NCBI RefSeq assembly: GCF_000423705.1
Contig: NZ_AUIM01000012.1
Location: 124,001-188,000, forward strand
DNA: 64,000 nucleotides
Direction of reading: 5' to 3'
Source: Stappia stellulata DSM 5886
GTDB lineage: Bacteria; Pseudomonadota; Alphaproteobacteria; Rhizobiales; Stappiaceae
Each line of letters opens with the position of its first letter. Within the stretch, counting starts at the first letter, position 1. Shown one piece after another: positions 18,701 through 27,163 of this stretch. The notes beneath the pieces are model-generated. The model was not told the origin of the DNA, searched no databases, and saw only the letters and a list, made by a program, of their open reading frames with translations. The position numbers and the translations under genes were made by a program.

Positions 18701-19297
18701 CTAGGCTGCCGGGTCCTGCCGCACGAGCACCCGGATCAGCGACGATGAGATCTCCCGCAATTGCGTGTCGTCCTGATGGACGCGTTCCATCACGGCCAGG
18801 CCGCGGGTGAAGGTCACCAGGAAGCGCGCCGTCTCGCGCGGTGGGAGCACCAGCCGGTCGGCAAGAAAGGGCTGTCGCAACGACGCCTCGATGGTGTCTT
18901 CCAGCTCCTGAAGCCAGGCGCGGATGCGCTCGCGCACCGCCGGGGCGGTTTCCTGGCTTTCGGCGGCGGTGCGTGTCGAAAGGCACCCGCGCGCCGGAGA
19001 CCCGCACGCCAGGCCGGCCAGCACGTGATCGACGAAGGCTGAAAGCGCGGTGTGCGCGTCCGGCTGCTCCAGCGCGGCGCGAACCCCGCACAGGTAATCC
19101 CGGGCGTATTGCTCGAAGGCCGTCAGGAAGATCGCATCCTTGCTGCCGTAGGCATTGTACAGCGAGCCGCGATGCACCCCGGTTGCGAGCGCAAGGTCGA
19201 TCATGGAGGTGGACGCCAGTCCCTTGTGACGAAACACGTCCAGCGCGCGTTGCATTACCGCGGCTTCATCGAATTGTCTGGTTCCGACCATGCGCAT
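18701..19297 (-). CDS. TetR family transcriptional regulator
   Basis: 198 residues: an N-terminal TetR helix-turn-helix (STSMIDLALATGVHRGSLYNAYGSKDAIF) and an effector domain of the TetR_C_16/YcdC-like kind with CGSPARGCLSTRTAAE, found in regulators of efflux and stress genes. A second ATG at 19291 is an equally good start. It is divergent from an MFS transporter gene, and the region between contains two copies of a 16-bp palindromic operator, so it most likely represses itself and the transporter. Confidence 0.9.
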   Translation of the reverse strand: MRMVGTRQFDEAAVMQRALDVFRHKGLASTSMIDLALATGVHRGSLYNAYGSKDAIFLTAFEQYARDYLCGVRAALEQPDAHTALSAFVDHVLAGLACGSPARGCLSTRTAAESQETAPAVRERIRAWLQELEDTIEASLRQPFLADRLVLPPRETARFLVTFTRGLAVMERVHQDDTQLREISSSLIRVLVRQDPAA

Positions 19298-19318
19298 GGA
19301 CCTCGGCCGACATTATTC

Positions 19319-19353
19319 TTGACAGTAATGTCAATCTTGACAGGATAGTCAAG
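19319..19353. promoter_or_regulatory. Doubled palindromic operator between TetR and MFS genes
   Basis: Two 16-bp copies, TTGACAGTAATGTCAA (19319-19334) and TTGACAGGATAGTCAA (19337-19352), are 13 of 16 identical and 18 bp apart centre to centre. Each has inverted arms TTGAC/GTCAA; the second extends to CTTGAC/GTCAAG. The TTGACA cores also resemble -35 boxes, so bound repressor would block RNA polymerase. Confidence 0.85.
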
Positions 19354-19447
19354 GATGGCTGTTCCGGCAAGACCGCAGCTTGGCTGCCGCCGGGACGGGA
19401 GGAGGGAGCGGCGGCGGGGATCCCGGTGGACCCTGCGGGAGGGTACT

Positions 19448-20674
19448 ATGGAAAATGCGGAGGCAAACGGTCGCGGCGCGGATGACGCGCGCATGGAGTT
19501 CGCGACCGCGATTGCGCTGTCTACCGGCGCCGCACTTGCCCTTGGTCTGTCGCGGTTTTCCTATGCCCTGCTGTTGCCGCCGATGCAGGCTGACCTCGCC
19601 TTGAGCTATGTCGAGGCGGGGGCGCTGAACACGGCGAATGGCGTCGGCTACATCGCCGGCGCGGTGACCGCGCCCTGGGCGGCGAGCCGGTGGGGCGCGA
19701 AACGGACCTTTCTCGCCGGCTTCCTTCTGAGTGCGCTGGCCTTGCTTGCAAGCGGCCTGTTTCCGGACTTCACGGTGCTGTTTCTGGTACGGACCTTCGG
19801 CGGTCTCGCCACGGCGCATACTTTCGTCATCGGGGCGTTTCTGGCGGCCGCGATCTGCCGCTCGCCCGACCCGGGGCGCAGGGGGACGATGGTGGGGATC
19901 TATGTCGCGGGCGTCGGGGTCGGGATCGTGCTGGCGGGGATCGCCGTGCCGCTGGCAACCGACGGCATTGCCGCGCGCTGGACCCACGGCTGGATCGCGC
20001 TCGGCGGTCTCGGGCTGGCGGGGCTGCCGGTCGCCGCCTGGGCCGTCCGCGACATTCGCGAACCGACGGGGGGCAGTTCACCGCTCCTCGCACTGCCGGC
20101 ATTCCGCCGCATCGCGCCGACCTTCTTCGGCTATGGTCTCTTCGGCGCCGGTTACGTCGGCTACATGACCTTCATCATCGCCCTTCTTGGCAACCAGGGA
20201 ACCTCCGACACGCAGATGTCCTCCTTCTGGATGGTTCTCGGGCTGGTCTCGGCGGTGTCCACGCTCATCTGGGGGCGGGTTCTCGGCGCGTTGAAGGGCG
20301 GGCTCGGTCCGACCATCGTCTTTGCCGTGGCCATGGTCGGCACCCTGGCCGTCCTGGTCTCTTCCGGGCCTGTCGCGATGTTCGTGTCGGCGGTGATCTT
20401 CGGCGGCAGCTTTCTCGCCGGACCGACGGCGATCACGATTGTCGCCCAGCGGCAACTGGCCCCCCGCGACTGGACGGCCGCGATCTCGCTGTTGACGCTC
20501 AGCTTCGCGCTCGGGCAAACCGTTGGGCCGCTCGTCGCCGGTGCCGTGTCGGATGCCACGGGGACGATATCGGCCGGCTTTTGGGTCTCGCCGGTCTGCC
20601 TGGGGGCAGCGGCCTGCATCAATGCCCTGCAGCGCCCCTCCGGCGATCGCGCAACGTCCCGCGCGCAAGCGTAG
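19448..20674 (+). CDS. MFS transporter, YbfB/YjiJ type
   Basis: 408-residue major facilitator with about 12 helices. The opening GLSRFSYALLLPPMQADLALSY and the repeated signature GVGYIAGAVTAPWAASRWGAKRTFLAGF match the YbfB/YjiJ family, whose substrates are mostly unknown. ATG at 19448 follows GCGGGAGGG; the open frame extends 31 codons upstream into the operator zone, so the longer start is unlikely. It is regulated with the divergent TetR gene, suggesting efflux of a toxic or signalling compound. Confidence 0.87.
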   Translation: MENAEANGRGADDARMEFATAIALSTGAALALGLSRFSYALLLPPMQADLALSYVEAGALNTANGVGYIAGAVTAPWAASRWGAKRTFLAGFLLSALALLASGLFPDFTVLFLVRTFGGLATAHTFVIGAFLAAAICRSPDPGRRGTMVGIYVAGVGVGIVLAGIAVPLATDGIAARWTHGWIALGGLGLAGLPVAAWAVRDIREPTGGSSPLLALPAFRRIAPTFFGYGLFGAGYVGYMTFIIALLGNQGTSDTQMSSFWMVLGLVSAVSTLIWGRVLGALKGGLGPTIVFAVAMVGTLAVLVSSGPVAMFVSAVIFGGSFLAGPTAITIVAQRQLAPRDWTAAISLLTLSFALGQTVGPLVAGAVSDATGTISAGFWVSPVCLGAAACINALQRPSGDRATSRAQA

Positions 20675-20786
20675 CACGGCGGAAACGCCATCCCTTCCGG
20701 TCCTTCTGGCGCGTGCATCCCGGGGAAAGGCGCTCCCCGCGCGGCCTGCCCAGGCCGGCAAACCCCTTGCGTCAGCCTCTCAAAAC

Positions 20787-20811
20787 ATGAATAGTGATTC
20801 ATAATTCATGT
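20787..20811. promoter_or_regulatory. Operator-like element upstream of the TetR/acyl-CoA operon
   Basis: ATGAAT, 4 bases, ATTCAT forms a perfect inverted repeat at 20787-20802, followed by another ATTCATG at 20804-20810. The segment TGATTCATAATTCATGT (20795-20811) recurs as TGATTCATGTTTCATGT at 31105-31121 upstream of the second importer operon. It overlaps a possible ATG at 20808, favouring the downstream GTG as the real start. Confidence 0.7.
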
Positions 20812-20831
20812 TGGGAGGCGGCGGAGAGACG

Positions 20832-21563
20832 GTGAGCAATCCGAAGGAAACCGGTTCGCGACCGGAGAAGGGGGCGGCGGGCTCAAGCCGGAGCCGGGCG
20901 AAATCCGCCGTCGCGGCCCAGACAGCGGCTGCGGGCCGGCGGCCGGAGCCGGCGGCGCCCAAGCCGAAGACCGCGCGCGGCGAGGCGACCAGGCGCGCCA
21001 TCCTGTCGGCGGCGGAAAGGGTCATCGGCGAGCAGGGCTTCAACGAGGCCTCCATCGGGTCGATCACCCGCGAGGCGGGCGTCGCGCAGGGCACATTCTA
21101 CATCTATTTTGCCAGCAAGGACGATGTCTTCTCCGAGCTTGTCGCCGACATGGGGCGCATGCTGCGCCATGCGATCAGCGAGGCGACCGCGGGCATCGCC
21201 GACCGGCTGGACGCGGAGCGTGCCGGCCTGCACGCGTTCCTGACCTTCGTCGCCGCCCATCCCGAGCTTTACCGCATCGTTCAGGAGGCGCAATTCGTCG
21301 ACCACAAGGCCTATCTCGCTTACTTTCGCACCTTTGCCGAAGGCTACCGCGAGGGGTTGGCGCTGGCGGCGGAAAACGGCGACATCCGCCCGGGCGACGC
21401 GGATATTCGCGCCTGGGCGCTGATGGGCATCGCGCGCTCGCTCGGCGAGTATTCCGTCGTCTTCGGCAGCGCTGCCTCGATCGATGAGATGGTCGATACA
21501 GCGCATGAGATGATCGTCCATGGCCTCGCTGCCGTTTCGGACCGGGGGGACGGCCATGCATGA
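20832..21563 (+). CDS. TetR/AcrR family regulator of the acyl-CoA gene cluster
   Basis: 243 residues from a GTG start with GGAG 5 bases upstream; an ATG at 20808 would lie inside the operator. A long basic, Ala/Pro-rich leader (about 45 residues) precedes the helix-turn-helix (TRRAILSAAERVIGEQGFNEASIGSITREAGVAQGTFYIYFASKDDVF). The ligand domain has HPELYRIVQEAQFVDHKAYLAYFRTFAEGY, as in regulators that sense acyl-CoA or aromatic ligands. It heads an operon with enoyl-CoA hydratase, ligase and MaoC genes and probably controls it and the operon ending at 25302. Confidence 0.87.
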   Translation: MSNPKETGSRPEKGAAGSSRSRAKSAVAAQTAAAGRRPEPAAPKPKTARGEATRRAILSAAERVIGEQGFNEASIGSITREAGVAQGTFYIYFASKDDVFSELVADMGRMLRHAISEATAGIADRLDAERAGLHAFLTFVAAHPELYRIVQEAQFVDHKAYLAYFRTFAEGYREGLALAAENGDIRPGDADIRAWALMGIARSLGEYSVVFGSAASIDEMVDTAHEMIVHGLAAVSDRGDGHA

Positions 21564-22350
21564 TCTTGCGCAATTGCGGGTCGAGGCGGGTGTCGCAACG
21601 CTGACCCTCGACCGGTCCGGACGCGGCAATGCCCTGGTGCCGGAACTGCTCGACGCCATGCGCGACTGCCTCGCGCGGGCGGCCCGCGCGGATGTGCATG
21701 TGCTTGTCCTGAACGCGAAGGGGCGTGCGTTCTCCGCCGGCGGCGATGTCGCGGGGTTTGCCGGACACGGCGCGGACACGCAAGCGCTTCTGGCCTATTC
21801 GGCGGACATCGTGGGCGCCCTCAACCGCACCATCCTCGATCTGCTCGCCTTTCCGGCACCGGTGGTGGCGGCCGTCAACGGCGCGGTGACCGGCGGGTCG
21901 GTGGGGTTCGTGCTTGCCTCAGACATTGCGGTGATGAGCGAGCGGGCGTTCCTGCAGCCGTACTACGGCGACATGGGGTTTGCCCCCGACGGTGGCTGGA
22001 CAGCGCTTCTGCCCGAGCGCATCGGCGCCGCCAAGGCATTGGAAGTGCAGTATCTCAACACGCGGCTCGATGCGCGCGCCTGTCGCGATCTGGGGCTGGC
22101 GAGCCGGGTTGTGTCGCCCGAGGAGCTGGAGGGCGAGACCGATGCGCTGGTGAAGGTGATTGTCTCCAAGGACCCCGCAAGCCTGAAGGCAAGCCGCGCC
22201 AACGTCTGGTCGCCGTCGCGGCGGGCGCGGGTCGCCGCCGCGCTCGAGCGTGAGCGCGCCGGCTTCCTGCGGCTGATCGCGCGTCCCGAAACGGCCGCCC
22301 GCATGGCAGCCTTTCTGGCACCGGCGGCTTTTGCGGAGAAAGGACGCTGA
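21556..22350 (+). CDS. Enoyl-CoA hydratase/isomerase family protein
   Basis: 264-residue crotonase-fold protein. The oxyanion-hole segments are KGRAFSAGGDVAGF and VNGAVTGGSVGFVLASDIAVM. The usual catalytic glutamate region reads LQPYYGDMGFAPDGGW, so the classical hydratase glutamates are not evident and an isomerase or other crotonase reaction is possible. The start overlaps the TetR gene by 8 bases, after GGGGGGA. It acts on a CoA thioester made by the next gene's ligase. Confidence 0.88.
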   Translation: MHDLAQLRVEAGVATLTLDRSGRGNALVPELLDAMRDCLARAARADVHVLVLNAKGRAFSAGGDVAGFAGHGADTQALLAYSADIVGALNRTILDLLAFPAPVVAAVNGAVTGGSVGFVLASDIAVMSERAFLQPYYGDMGFAPDGGWTALLPERIGAAKALEVQYLNTRLDARACRDLGLASRVVSPEELEGETDALVKVIVSKDPASLKASRANVWSPSRRARVAAALERERAGFLRLIARPETAARMAAFLAPAAFAEKGR

Positions 22351-22351
22351 C

Positions 22352-23911
22352 ATGGACTGGCTTACCGACATGGCGGCCCAGCGGGCGGAACTGACGCCGG
22401 ACCGCCCGGCCTTCACCGATCACGCGAGCGGCTGGACGCTCACCTTCGCCGAGGTGAATGCGCGCGCGGACCGGATGGCGCGGGCCTTTGGCGCGCTCGG
22501 CCTCGGCGAGGGCGAGCGCGTCGCGGTGCTGTGCCACAATCATCCGGATTTCTTCGTTCTGTTGTTCGCGGCCCAGAAGTCGGGCGTGATCCTGCTTCCG
22601 CTCAACTGGCGGCAGCCGCCGCCGGAACTGGCGCCCGTGCTGGAGCAGGCCGGTGCCCGGATCTTGCTGCATGACGCGGCCACCCGCGAGGCGGCGGCAA
22701 CCCTTTGTGACGGAACGTCGGTTCGTCGCCTCGGCTTTGCCGATGCATCGCGGGGAGCGGGGGAGGAGAGCCTTGGCGATGTGGCCGAAGGCCTTGCGCC
22801 GACTGCAGCTCCGGCCGCGTCCCGGCGGATCCCCGCCGAGGCGCCCTGGTATCTGCTTGCCACTTCCGGCACCACAGGTGCACCCAAGCTGGTGGTCCAG
22901 ACACCGACGATGGCCTGGGCCAATGCGGTGAACTACAGCCAGGCGACAGGATTGTCCGGCGACGACACGGCGGTGAACTTCCTGCCGCTCTTCCACACCG
23001 CCGGCATCAACCTGATGACGCTGCCGCTTTTTCTCGCCGGCGGTCATTCCATCGTGTTGCGCAAGTTCGAGGCGGAAACCGTGCTGGACCTCGTGGGTCG
23101 TGGCCGGATCACCGCCTTCTTCGGCGTTCCGGCGATCTACCAGGCACTCGCGCTCGATCCGCGCTTTGAAACCGTCGATTTCGCGCCGCTGCGCTCGCTC
23201 GGCTGCGGCGGGGCGCCGATGCCCGCGCCCCTGCTGCGCACCTATCTGGCGCGCGGCGTGACCGTGTGCAACGGCATGGGCATGACCGAGACGGGGCCGA
23301 CGGTGTTCCTGGCCGATGCCGCGCGCGCTCCGGAAAAGATCGGCTCCGTGGGCAAGGCGCAGATTCTTACCGAGGTGCGTCTGGTTTCGCCGAACGGCGC
23401 GGTCGTCGAAGGCGCCGGGGAGGGGGAACTGCAGATCCGCGGACCGGGCGTCACGCCAGGCTACTTCGAGAACCCCAAGGCGACCGCCGAGGCCTTCGCC
23501 GAGGGCGGATGGTTGCGCTCCGGCGACATCGCCCGTCGGGACGCCGACGGCTATTACGCCATCGTCGACCGGATCAAGGACATGTATATCTCGGGTGGCG
23601 AGAACGTCTATCCGGCGGAGGTCGAGAACGTGCTTGTCACCCATCCGGCGGTGCTCGATGCGGTGGTCCTCGGCGTTCCGGACGAGAAATGGGGGGAGGT
23701 TGGCGCCGCCTATCTGATCCCGCGCCCCGGCATGGGGATCGATGCCGCCGCGCTGGTCACCTGGTGCCGGGAACGGCTCGCCGGCTACAAGGTGCCCCGC
23801 CACATCGAAATCGTCGATGACCTGCCGCGCACCGCCGCCGGCAAGGTTCAAAAACACATCCTCAAGATGCAACACGCCGAGACCGGCAAGGAAGAAAGGC
23901 AGGGCCGATGA
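22352..23911 (+). CDS. Acyl-CoA synthetase (AMP-binding, class I ligase)
   Basis: 519 residues of the ANL superfamily. The P-loop YLLATSGTTGAPKL is at 167-180, GMGMTETGPTVF is the A5 motif, YISGGENVYPAEVEN the hinge region, and LPRTAAGKVQK carries the C-terminal catalytic lysine. It activates a carboxylic acid to its CoA ester using ATP; the acid could be medium-chain, aromatic or cyclic and cannot be told from sequence. The gene directly follows the enoyl-CoA hydratase with GGAGAAAGGA as ribosome site. Confidence 0.9.
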   Translation: MDWLTDMAAQRAELTPDRPAFTDHASGWTLTFAEVNARADRMARAFGALGLGEGERVAVLCHNHPDFFVLLFAAQKSGVILLPLNWRQPPPELAPVLEQAGARILLHDAATREAAATLCDGTSVRRLGFADASRGAGEESLGDVAEGLAPTAAPAASRRIPAEAPWYLLATSGTTGAPKLVVQTPTMAWANAVNYSQATGLSGDDTAVNFLPLFHTAGINLMTLPLFLAGGHSIVLRKFEAETVLDLVGRGRITAFFGVPAIYQALALDPRFETVDFAPLRSLGCGGAPMPAPLLRTYLARGVTVCNGMGMTETGPTVFLADAARAPEKIGSVGKAQILTEVRLVSPNGAVVEGAGEGELQIRGPGVTPGYFENPKATAEAFAEGGWLRSGDIARRDADGYYAIVDRIKDMYISGGENVYPAEVENVLVTHPAVLDAVVLGVPDEKWGEVGAAYLIPRPGMGIDAAALVTWCRERLAGYKVPRHIEIVDDLPRTAAGKVQKHILKMQHAETGKEERQGR

Positions 23912-24744
23912 CCGCGTCCCACGCAGACGACGCCGTGTGCGGCGAGCCCTCGGAAATCGTCGTTCGCTGGACACCGGTGCAGGTCGATTTCGACCGCTTT
24001 GCGGCACTGTCCGGCGATGACAATCCGATCCATGTCGACCCGGCGTTCTCCGCGCGCACCCGGTTTGGACGCACGGTGTCGCACGGCATGCTGCTCTATT
24101 CCAGGCTCTGGGCGCTGATCCGCACCCGATGGCCCGGTTGCCGGCACGCGCTGCAGGACCTGATGTTTCCCAATCCCGCCTATGCGGAGGAGGAACTGAC
24201 GATCGCCGTTGTGCCGGGCGACACGGATGCCGATGACCTTGCGATCACGATCCGGCGGGTGGCGGATGACGCGGAGGTGCTGCGCGGACGGTGCCGTCTG
24301 GGGGATGCGCCGGGCGCTGGAGCAAACGGCCCCGAAACGTCCGCGCCCGACGGGCCGGACCGGGACACGCCGCAACAGGAGGCGCTGGCGGTCGGTCGGA
24401 GCGCGGAACTCATGCGGCTTTATCCGAGCGCGCAGGCCTCCGACTTTGCAGCACTTGCCAGGCTGGACAATGTGCCCGACACGGTGCCGGAACCGCTGAT
24501 CGGCGGGATGTTTTCCTATCTGCTGGGCGTGAAGCTGCCGGGCTTCGGAACCAACTACCTCAAGCAGGAAATGACCTTTCATGCGCCGGCGGGCTTCGAT
24601 GTTCCGTTGCGGGCGCGGGTCACGGTCACCCGGCTTCGCCCGGAAAAGCACCTCGTCGACCTGGAAACGGTCTGCGAGACGCTGGACGGGGAGGTCATCT
24701 GCACGGGGCGTGCGCTGGTCTACGTGGAAGACGTCGGCGCCTGA
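23908..24744 (+). CDS. MaoC-like (FAS1-type) dehydratase/hydratase, double hot-dog
   Basis: 278 residues with an N-terminal MaoC hot-dog domain carrying the hydratase 2 motif, ALSGDDNPIHVDPAF followed by RFGRTVSHGML (Asp and His catalytic pair), and a C-terminal half resembling a second hot-dog. Such proteins hydrate enoyl-CoA to (R)-3-hydroxyacyl-CoA or dehydrate branched acyl-CoA. The start overlaps the ligase stop by 4 bases. A crotonase and a MaoC enzyme in one operon suggest two hydration steps of a non-standard acyl-CoA. Confidence 0.83.
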   Translation: MTASHADDAVCGEPSEIVVRWTPVQVDFDRFAALSGDDNPIHVDPAFSARTRFGRTVSHGMLLYSRLWALIRTRWPGCRHALQDLMFPNPAYAEEELTIAVVPGDTDADDLAITIRRVADDAEVLRGRCRLGDAPGAGANGPETSAPDGPDRDTPQQEALAVGRSAELMRLYPSAQASDFAALARLDNVPDTVPEPLIGGMFSYLLGVKLPGFGTNYLKQEMTFHAPAGFDVPLRARVTVTRLRPEKHLVDLETVCETLDGEVICTGRALVYVEDVGA

Positions 24745-24758
24745 GGGCGGGACAGGCA

Positions 24759-24790
24759 CAAAAAAACACCGCCGGCGGGCCGGCGGTGTT
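24759..24790 (-). terminator. Terminator of the cold-shock gene
   Basis: An 11-bp stem AACACCGCCGG / CCGGCGGTGTT with loop CGGG sits between the convergent MaoC and csp genes. Read on the minus strand it is followed by a run of T, so it ends csp; on the plus strand it has only TT. Confidence 0.88.
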
Positions 24791-24819
24791 CTCGTCAGGG
24801 TCGACGTGCCGGGAAAGGC

Positions 24820-25032
24820 TCAGTCGAGCGCGAGCTGCGCGGCCTGGAGGCCACGGCCGCGACGATCTTCTTCCGTCACGAAGGTCAGCGTGGTGCCTTC
24901 AGCCGGAACGGCCATGCCCGAACGTTCGAAAGCGGTGATGTGAACGAACACGTCCTTGCCGCCTTCGGCCGGCGTGACGAAACCAAAACCACGATCATGG
25001 TTGAAGAACTTGAGGGTGCCTGTCTGGCGCAT
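24820..25032 (-). CDS. Cold-shock domain protein (CspA family)
   Basis: 70-residue single cold-shock domain, an RNA chaperone that melts mRNA secondary structure. RNP1 GFGFVTP and RNP2 DVFVHI are both present, with GTLKFFNHDRG at the front. The family normally shows strong post-transcriptional regulation through a long leader; here about 200 bases upstream contain several hairpins. It lies as an island between the two halves of the acyl-CoA/importer gene block, facing the first. Confidence 0.95.
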   Translation of the reverse strand: MRQTGTLKFFNHDRGFGFVTPAEGGKDVFVHITAFERSGMAVPAEGTTLTFVTEEDRRGRGLQAAQLALD

Positions 25033-25065
25033 GGGAAACTCCTGTCCCGAGTCTTAGTTTAAAGA

Positions 25066-25153
25066 GCGCAAGTAAGCGCACTTGCTTGCGCGAGCGTGGC
25101 ATTCAGAAACGGGAAAGGCAGTTCTGTCCGACAGAACCGGTCTTTTGGACCGG
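25066..25153 (-). promoter_or_regulatory. Structured 5' leader of the cold-shock gene
   Basis: The leader holds at least three inverted repeats: GCGCAAG/CTTGCGC (25066-25091), the 8+1+8 hairpin GTTCTGTC-C-GACAGAAC (25121-25137), and immediately after it CCGGTC/GACCGG (25137-25153). Such tandem hairpins fit an RNA thermosensor or translation control element in the csp mRNA, but they could also be promoter-proximal binding sites. Confidence 0.5.
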
Positions 25154-25301
25154 GTAAGGCGCCGCATACCGAAACTTTCTTAACCGGGGTTCGAATTTTC
25201 AAGCCCGCTTGTGAAGGACCAAAGTCCAACGACGGCATGGTAGTCGAAACGGGCCATTCCGGCAAGGGCATTGAGAATTGACGTAGGGTTTTCCGCGCGC
25301 G

Positions 25302-26099
25302 TTACTGGGCCTTGCAAAGCTCGGCAAGGAGCGCGTTGTACGCCTCCGGGGCCTCCAGATGGGGGGCGTGGCCCGCGCGCGGGACGGGAACGATGCGGCC
25401 CTGTTGCAGACGCTCAAGCTGCCATTCGGCGGCGTCTCCGGCGTAGAGCTGGCTCTGGCCTCCGGGCGTCAGGGTGACGGGGATGTCGATCCGGCCGACG
25501 AGGTGGCGAAAGTCCTGCGCGGTGAGCGATCCCCACATGGCGGCGAGCGCCGGCCCGTTCGCCTTGCGCATCTCGGCTTCCGCGAAGCCGACGAGCTGTT
25601 CCGGCGCGTCCGGCGCGAAGCTGCGGCGCGCGGTGGCGCCGACCAGACGCGGCCATTGGCTGAAGACCGCGCGGGCAAAGTCCCGGCTGCGCGCGGCATC
25701 GAGGCCCGAGCGCGTGCCATGCGCCCAGTCCGCGTCGTTCAGCACCTTCGGCGACATGTCCTCCACCACGAGATGGGCGAGACGGCTCGTGCCGTGGCGT
25801 TCGATCATCGACCAGGCGACCAGCGCACCCATCGACCAGCCGACCAGCACGACGTCGTCGAGGTCCTCCGCCGCAAGCAGCTGCTCGAGCGCATCGGCGG
25901 CCGCCCCGATGGTCAGGTCCCCGGTTTGGGCGCTTTCACCATGGCCGGGAAGGTCCGGGGCGATCACGCGGGTCTTGCGGCCGAGCGCCTCCATCTGCGG
26001 ACGGAAGAAGCCGCCATGGCACGACCAGCCGTGCAGCAGCACGAGCGGGCGCGCGTCCAGCCTTCGGCTTCCGGCCACGCGCGGGTGAAGAAGGGTCAT
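25302..26099 (-). CDS. Alpha/beta hydrolase
   Basis: 265 residues with a canonical fold: LLHGWSCHGGFF oxyanion region, nucleophile Ser89 in GWSMG, and RAGHAPHLEAPE with the catalytic histidine. The start overlaps the upstream permease stop (ATGA), so it is the last gene of the importer operon 31030-25302. A hydrolase tied to an importer suggests cleavage of an imported ester, lactone or amide before CoA activation by the convergent ligase operon. Confidence 0.87.
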   Translation of the reverse strand: MTLLHPRVAGSRRLDARPLVLLHGWSCHGGFFRPQMEALGRKTRVIAPDLPGHGESAQTGDLTIGAAADALEQLLAAEDLDDVVLVGWSMGALVAWSMIERHGTSRLAHLVVEDMSPKVLNDADWAHGTRSGLDAARSRDFARAVFSQWPRLVGATARRSFAPDAPEQLVGFAEAEMRKANGPALAAMWGSLTAQDFRHLVGRIDIPVTLTPGGQSQLYAGDAAEWQLERLQQGRIVPVPRAGHAPHLEAPEAYNALLAELCKAQ

Positions 26100-27154
26100 C
26101 CGCGGCTCCGCAGCCGGCCCACGACGCCATCGGGAAAGAAATAGACGGAGACGATGAAGAGCACGCCAAGCCACATCAGCCAGCGTTCCGGGGCGACGAG
26201 ATCGGGAATGAGCGGCAGCATGCCGGTGGCGTGTTCGGCCGCCCCCATCAGGCTCTGCAGATAGGTCTGCGCGAGGATGAAGAGCGTGGCGCCGATCATC
26301 GCGCCATACATGGTGCCCATGCCGCCGATCACCACCATCAGCAGGATGTCGATCATGATCTCCATCGAGAGTGTCGTCGCCGGTCCGGTGTAGCGGATCC
26401 AGATCGCAAGCAGCGCGCCGGCAAGCGCGGCAACGCAGGCCGACAGGACGGTGGCGGCAGTGCGGTACCAGATCACCCGGTAGCCGATCGCCTCGGCGCG
26501 GAAGGCATTGTCGCGCACGGCCTTCAGCGTGCGGCCGAAGGGCGAGTTGACGATCCTGAGAAGCCCCAGGAAGAGCACCAGCGCGGAGACGAAGACGAGA
26601 TAATAGGCGAGCAGCCGGCCGTCGATGCGCACGTCCAGGATGCGCATGTCGAGAAGCTTGAAGGCCGGTGTCAGCACGCGCGGGATACGATAGGTGAGCC
26701 CGTCCTCGCCGCCGGTGATCGTGGAAAGCTGCGAGACCAGCACGGCGAAGGCGCTGGCGACCGCCAGCGTCACCATGGCGAAGAAGATCGCCTTCACCCT
26801 GAGCGAGAACAGTCCGATGGCAAGCGCCAGCGCACCCGCCACCGCGGTGCCGCCGAGAACGCCGACGAGGATCGCGGTGAAGGAGGCCCCGAGCGCGGAG
26901 AGCGACAGCGCCACGCCATAGGCGCCGATGCCGAAGAACATCGTATGCGCGAAGGAGACGATCCCCGTGTAGCCGAGCAGCAGGTCGTAGCTTGCCACCA
27001 GCACGATGAAGATGCAGATGCGCGCCGCCGTATCGAGCGACTTGGTGCCGGGAAACAGGAAGGGCGCGAAGGCCAGCGCCAGCGCGATGACGATGAGAAC
27101 GAGCGCCAGCGGTCGCGAGTTCGGGCGGTCGCCGGAAAGGAGCCTGTCGATCAT
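26096..27154 (-). CDS. Branched-chain-type ABC importer permease, LivM-like (cluster 2)
   Basis: 352-residue membrane permease. The LivM hallmark is SYDLLLGYTGIVSFAHTMFFGIGAYGVAL, and the coupling loop is AVRDNAFRAEAIGYRVIWYRT. About ten hydrophobic helices. It follows the LivH-type gene after 9 bases and overlaps the hydrolase gene. Cargo unknown; context suggests a carboxylic acid or ester rather than a branched-chain amino acid. Confidence 0.9.
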   Translation of the reverse strand: MIDRLLSGDRPNSRPLALVLIVIALALAFAPFLFPGTKSLDTAARICIFIVLVASYDLLLGYTGIVSFAHTMFFGIGAYGVALSLSALGASFTAILVGVLGGTAVAGALALAIGLFSLRVKAIFFAMVTLAVASAFAVLVSQLSTITGGEDGLTYRIPRVLTPAFKLLDMRILDVRIDGRLLAYYLVFVSALVLFLGLLRIVNSPFGRTLKAVRDNAFRAEAIGYRVIWYRTAATVLSACVAALAGALLAIWIRYTGPATTLSMEIMIDILLMVVIGGMGTMYGAMIGATLFILAQTYLQSLMGAAEHATGMLPLIPDLVAPERWLMWLGVLFIVSVYFFPDGVVGRLRSRG

Positions 27155-27163
27155 GGATGCATC

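Noticed and set aside
20808-20831. ATG at 20808 as start of the TetR gene
   Set aside because: It lies inside the repeated operator and has no ribosome site; the GTG at 20832 follows GGCGGAG.
25121-25137. SOS box in the csp leader
   Set aside because: Alphaproteobacterial LexA sites are direct GTTC-N7-GTTC repeats; this is an inverted repeat, more likely a hairpin.
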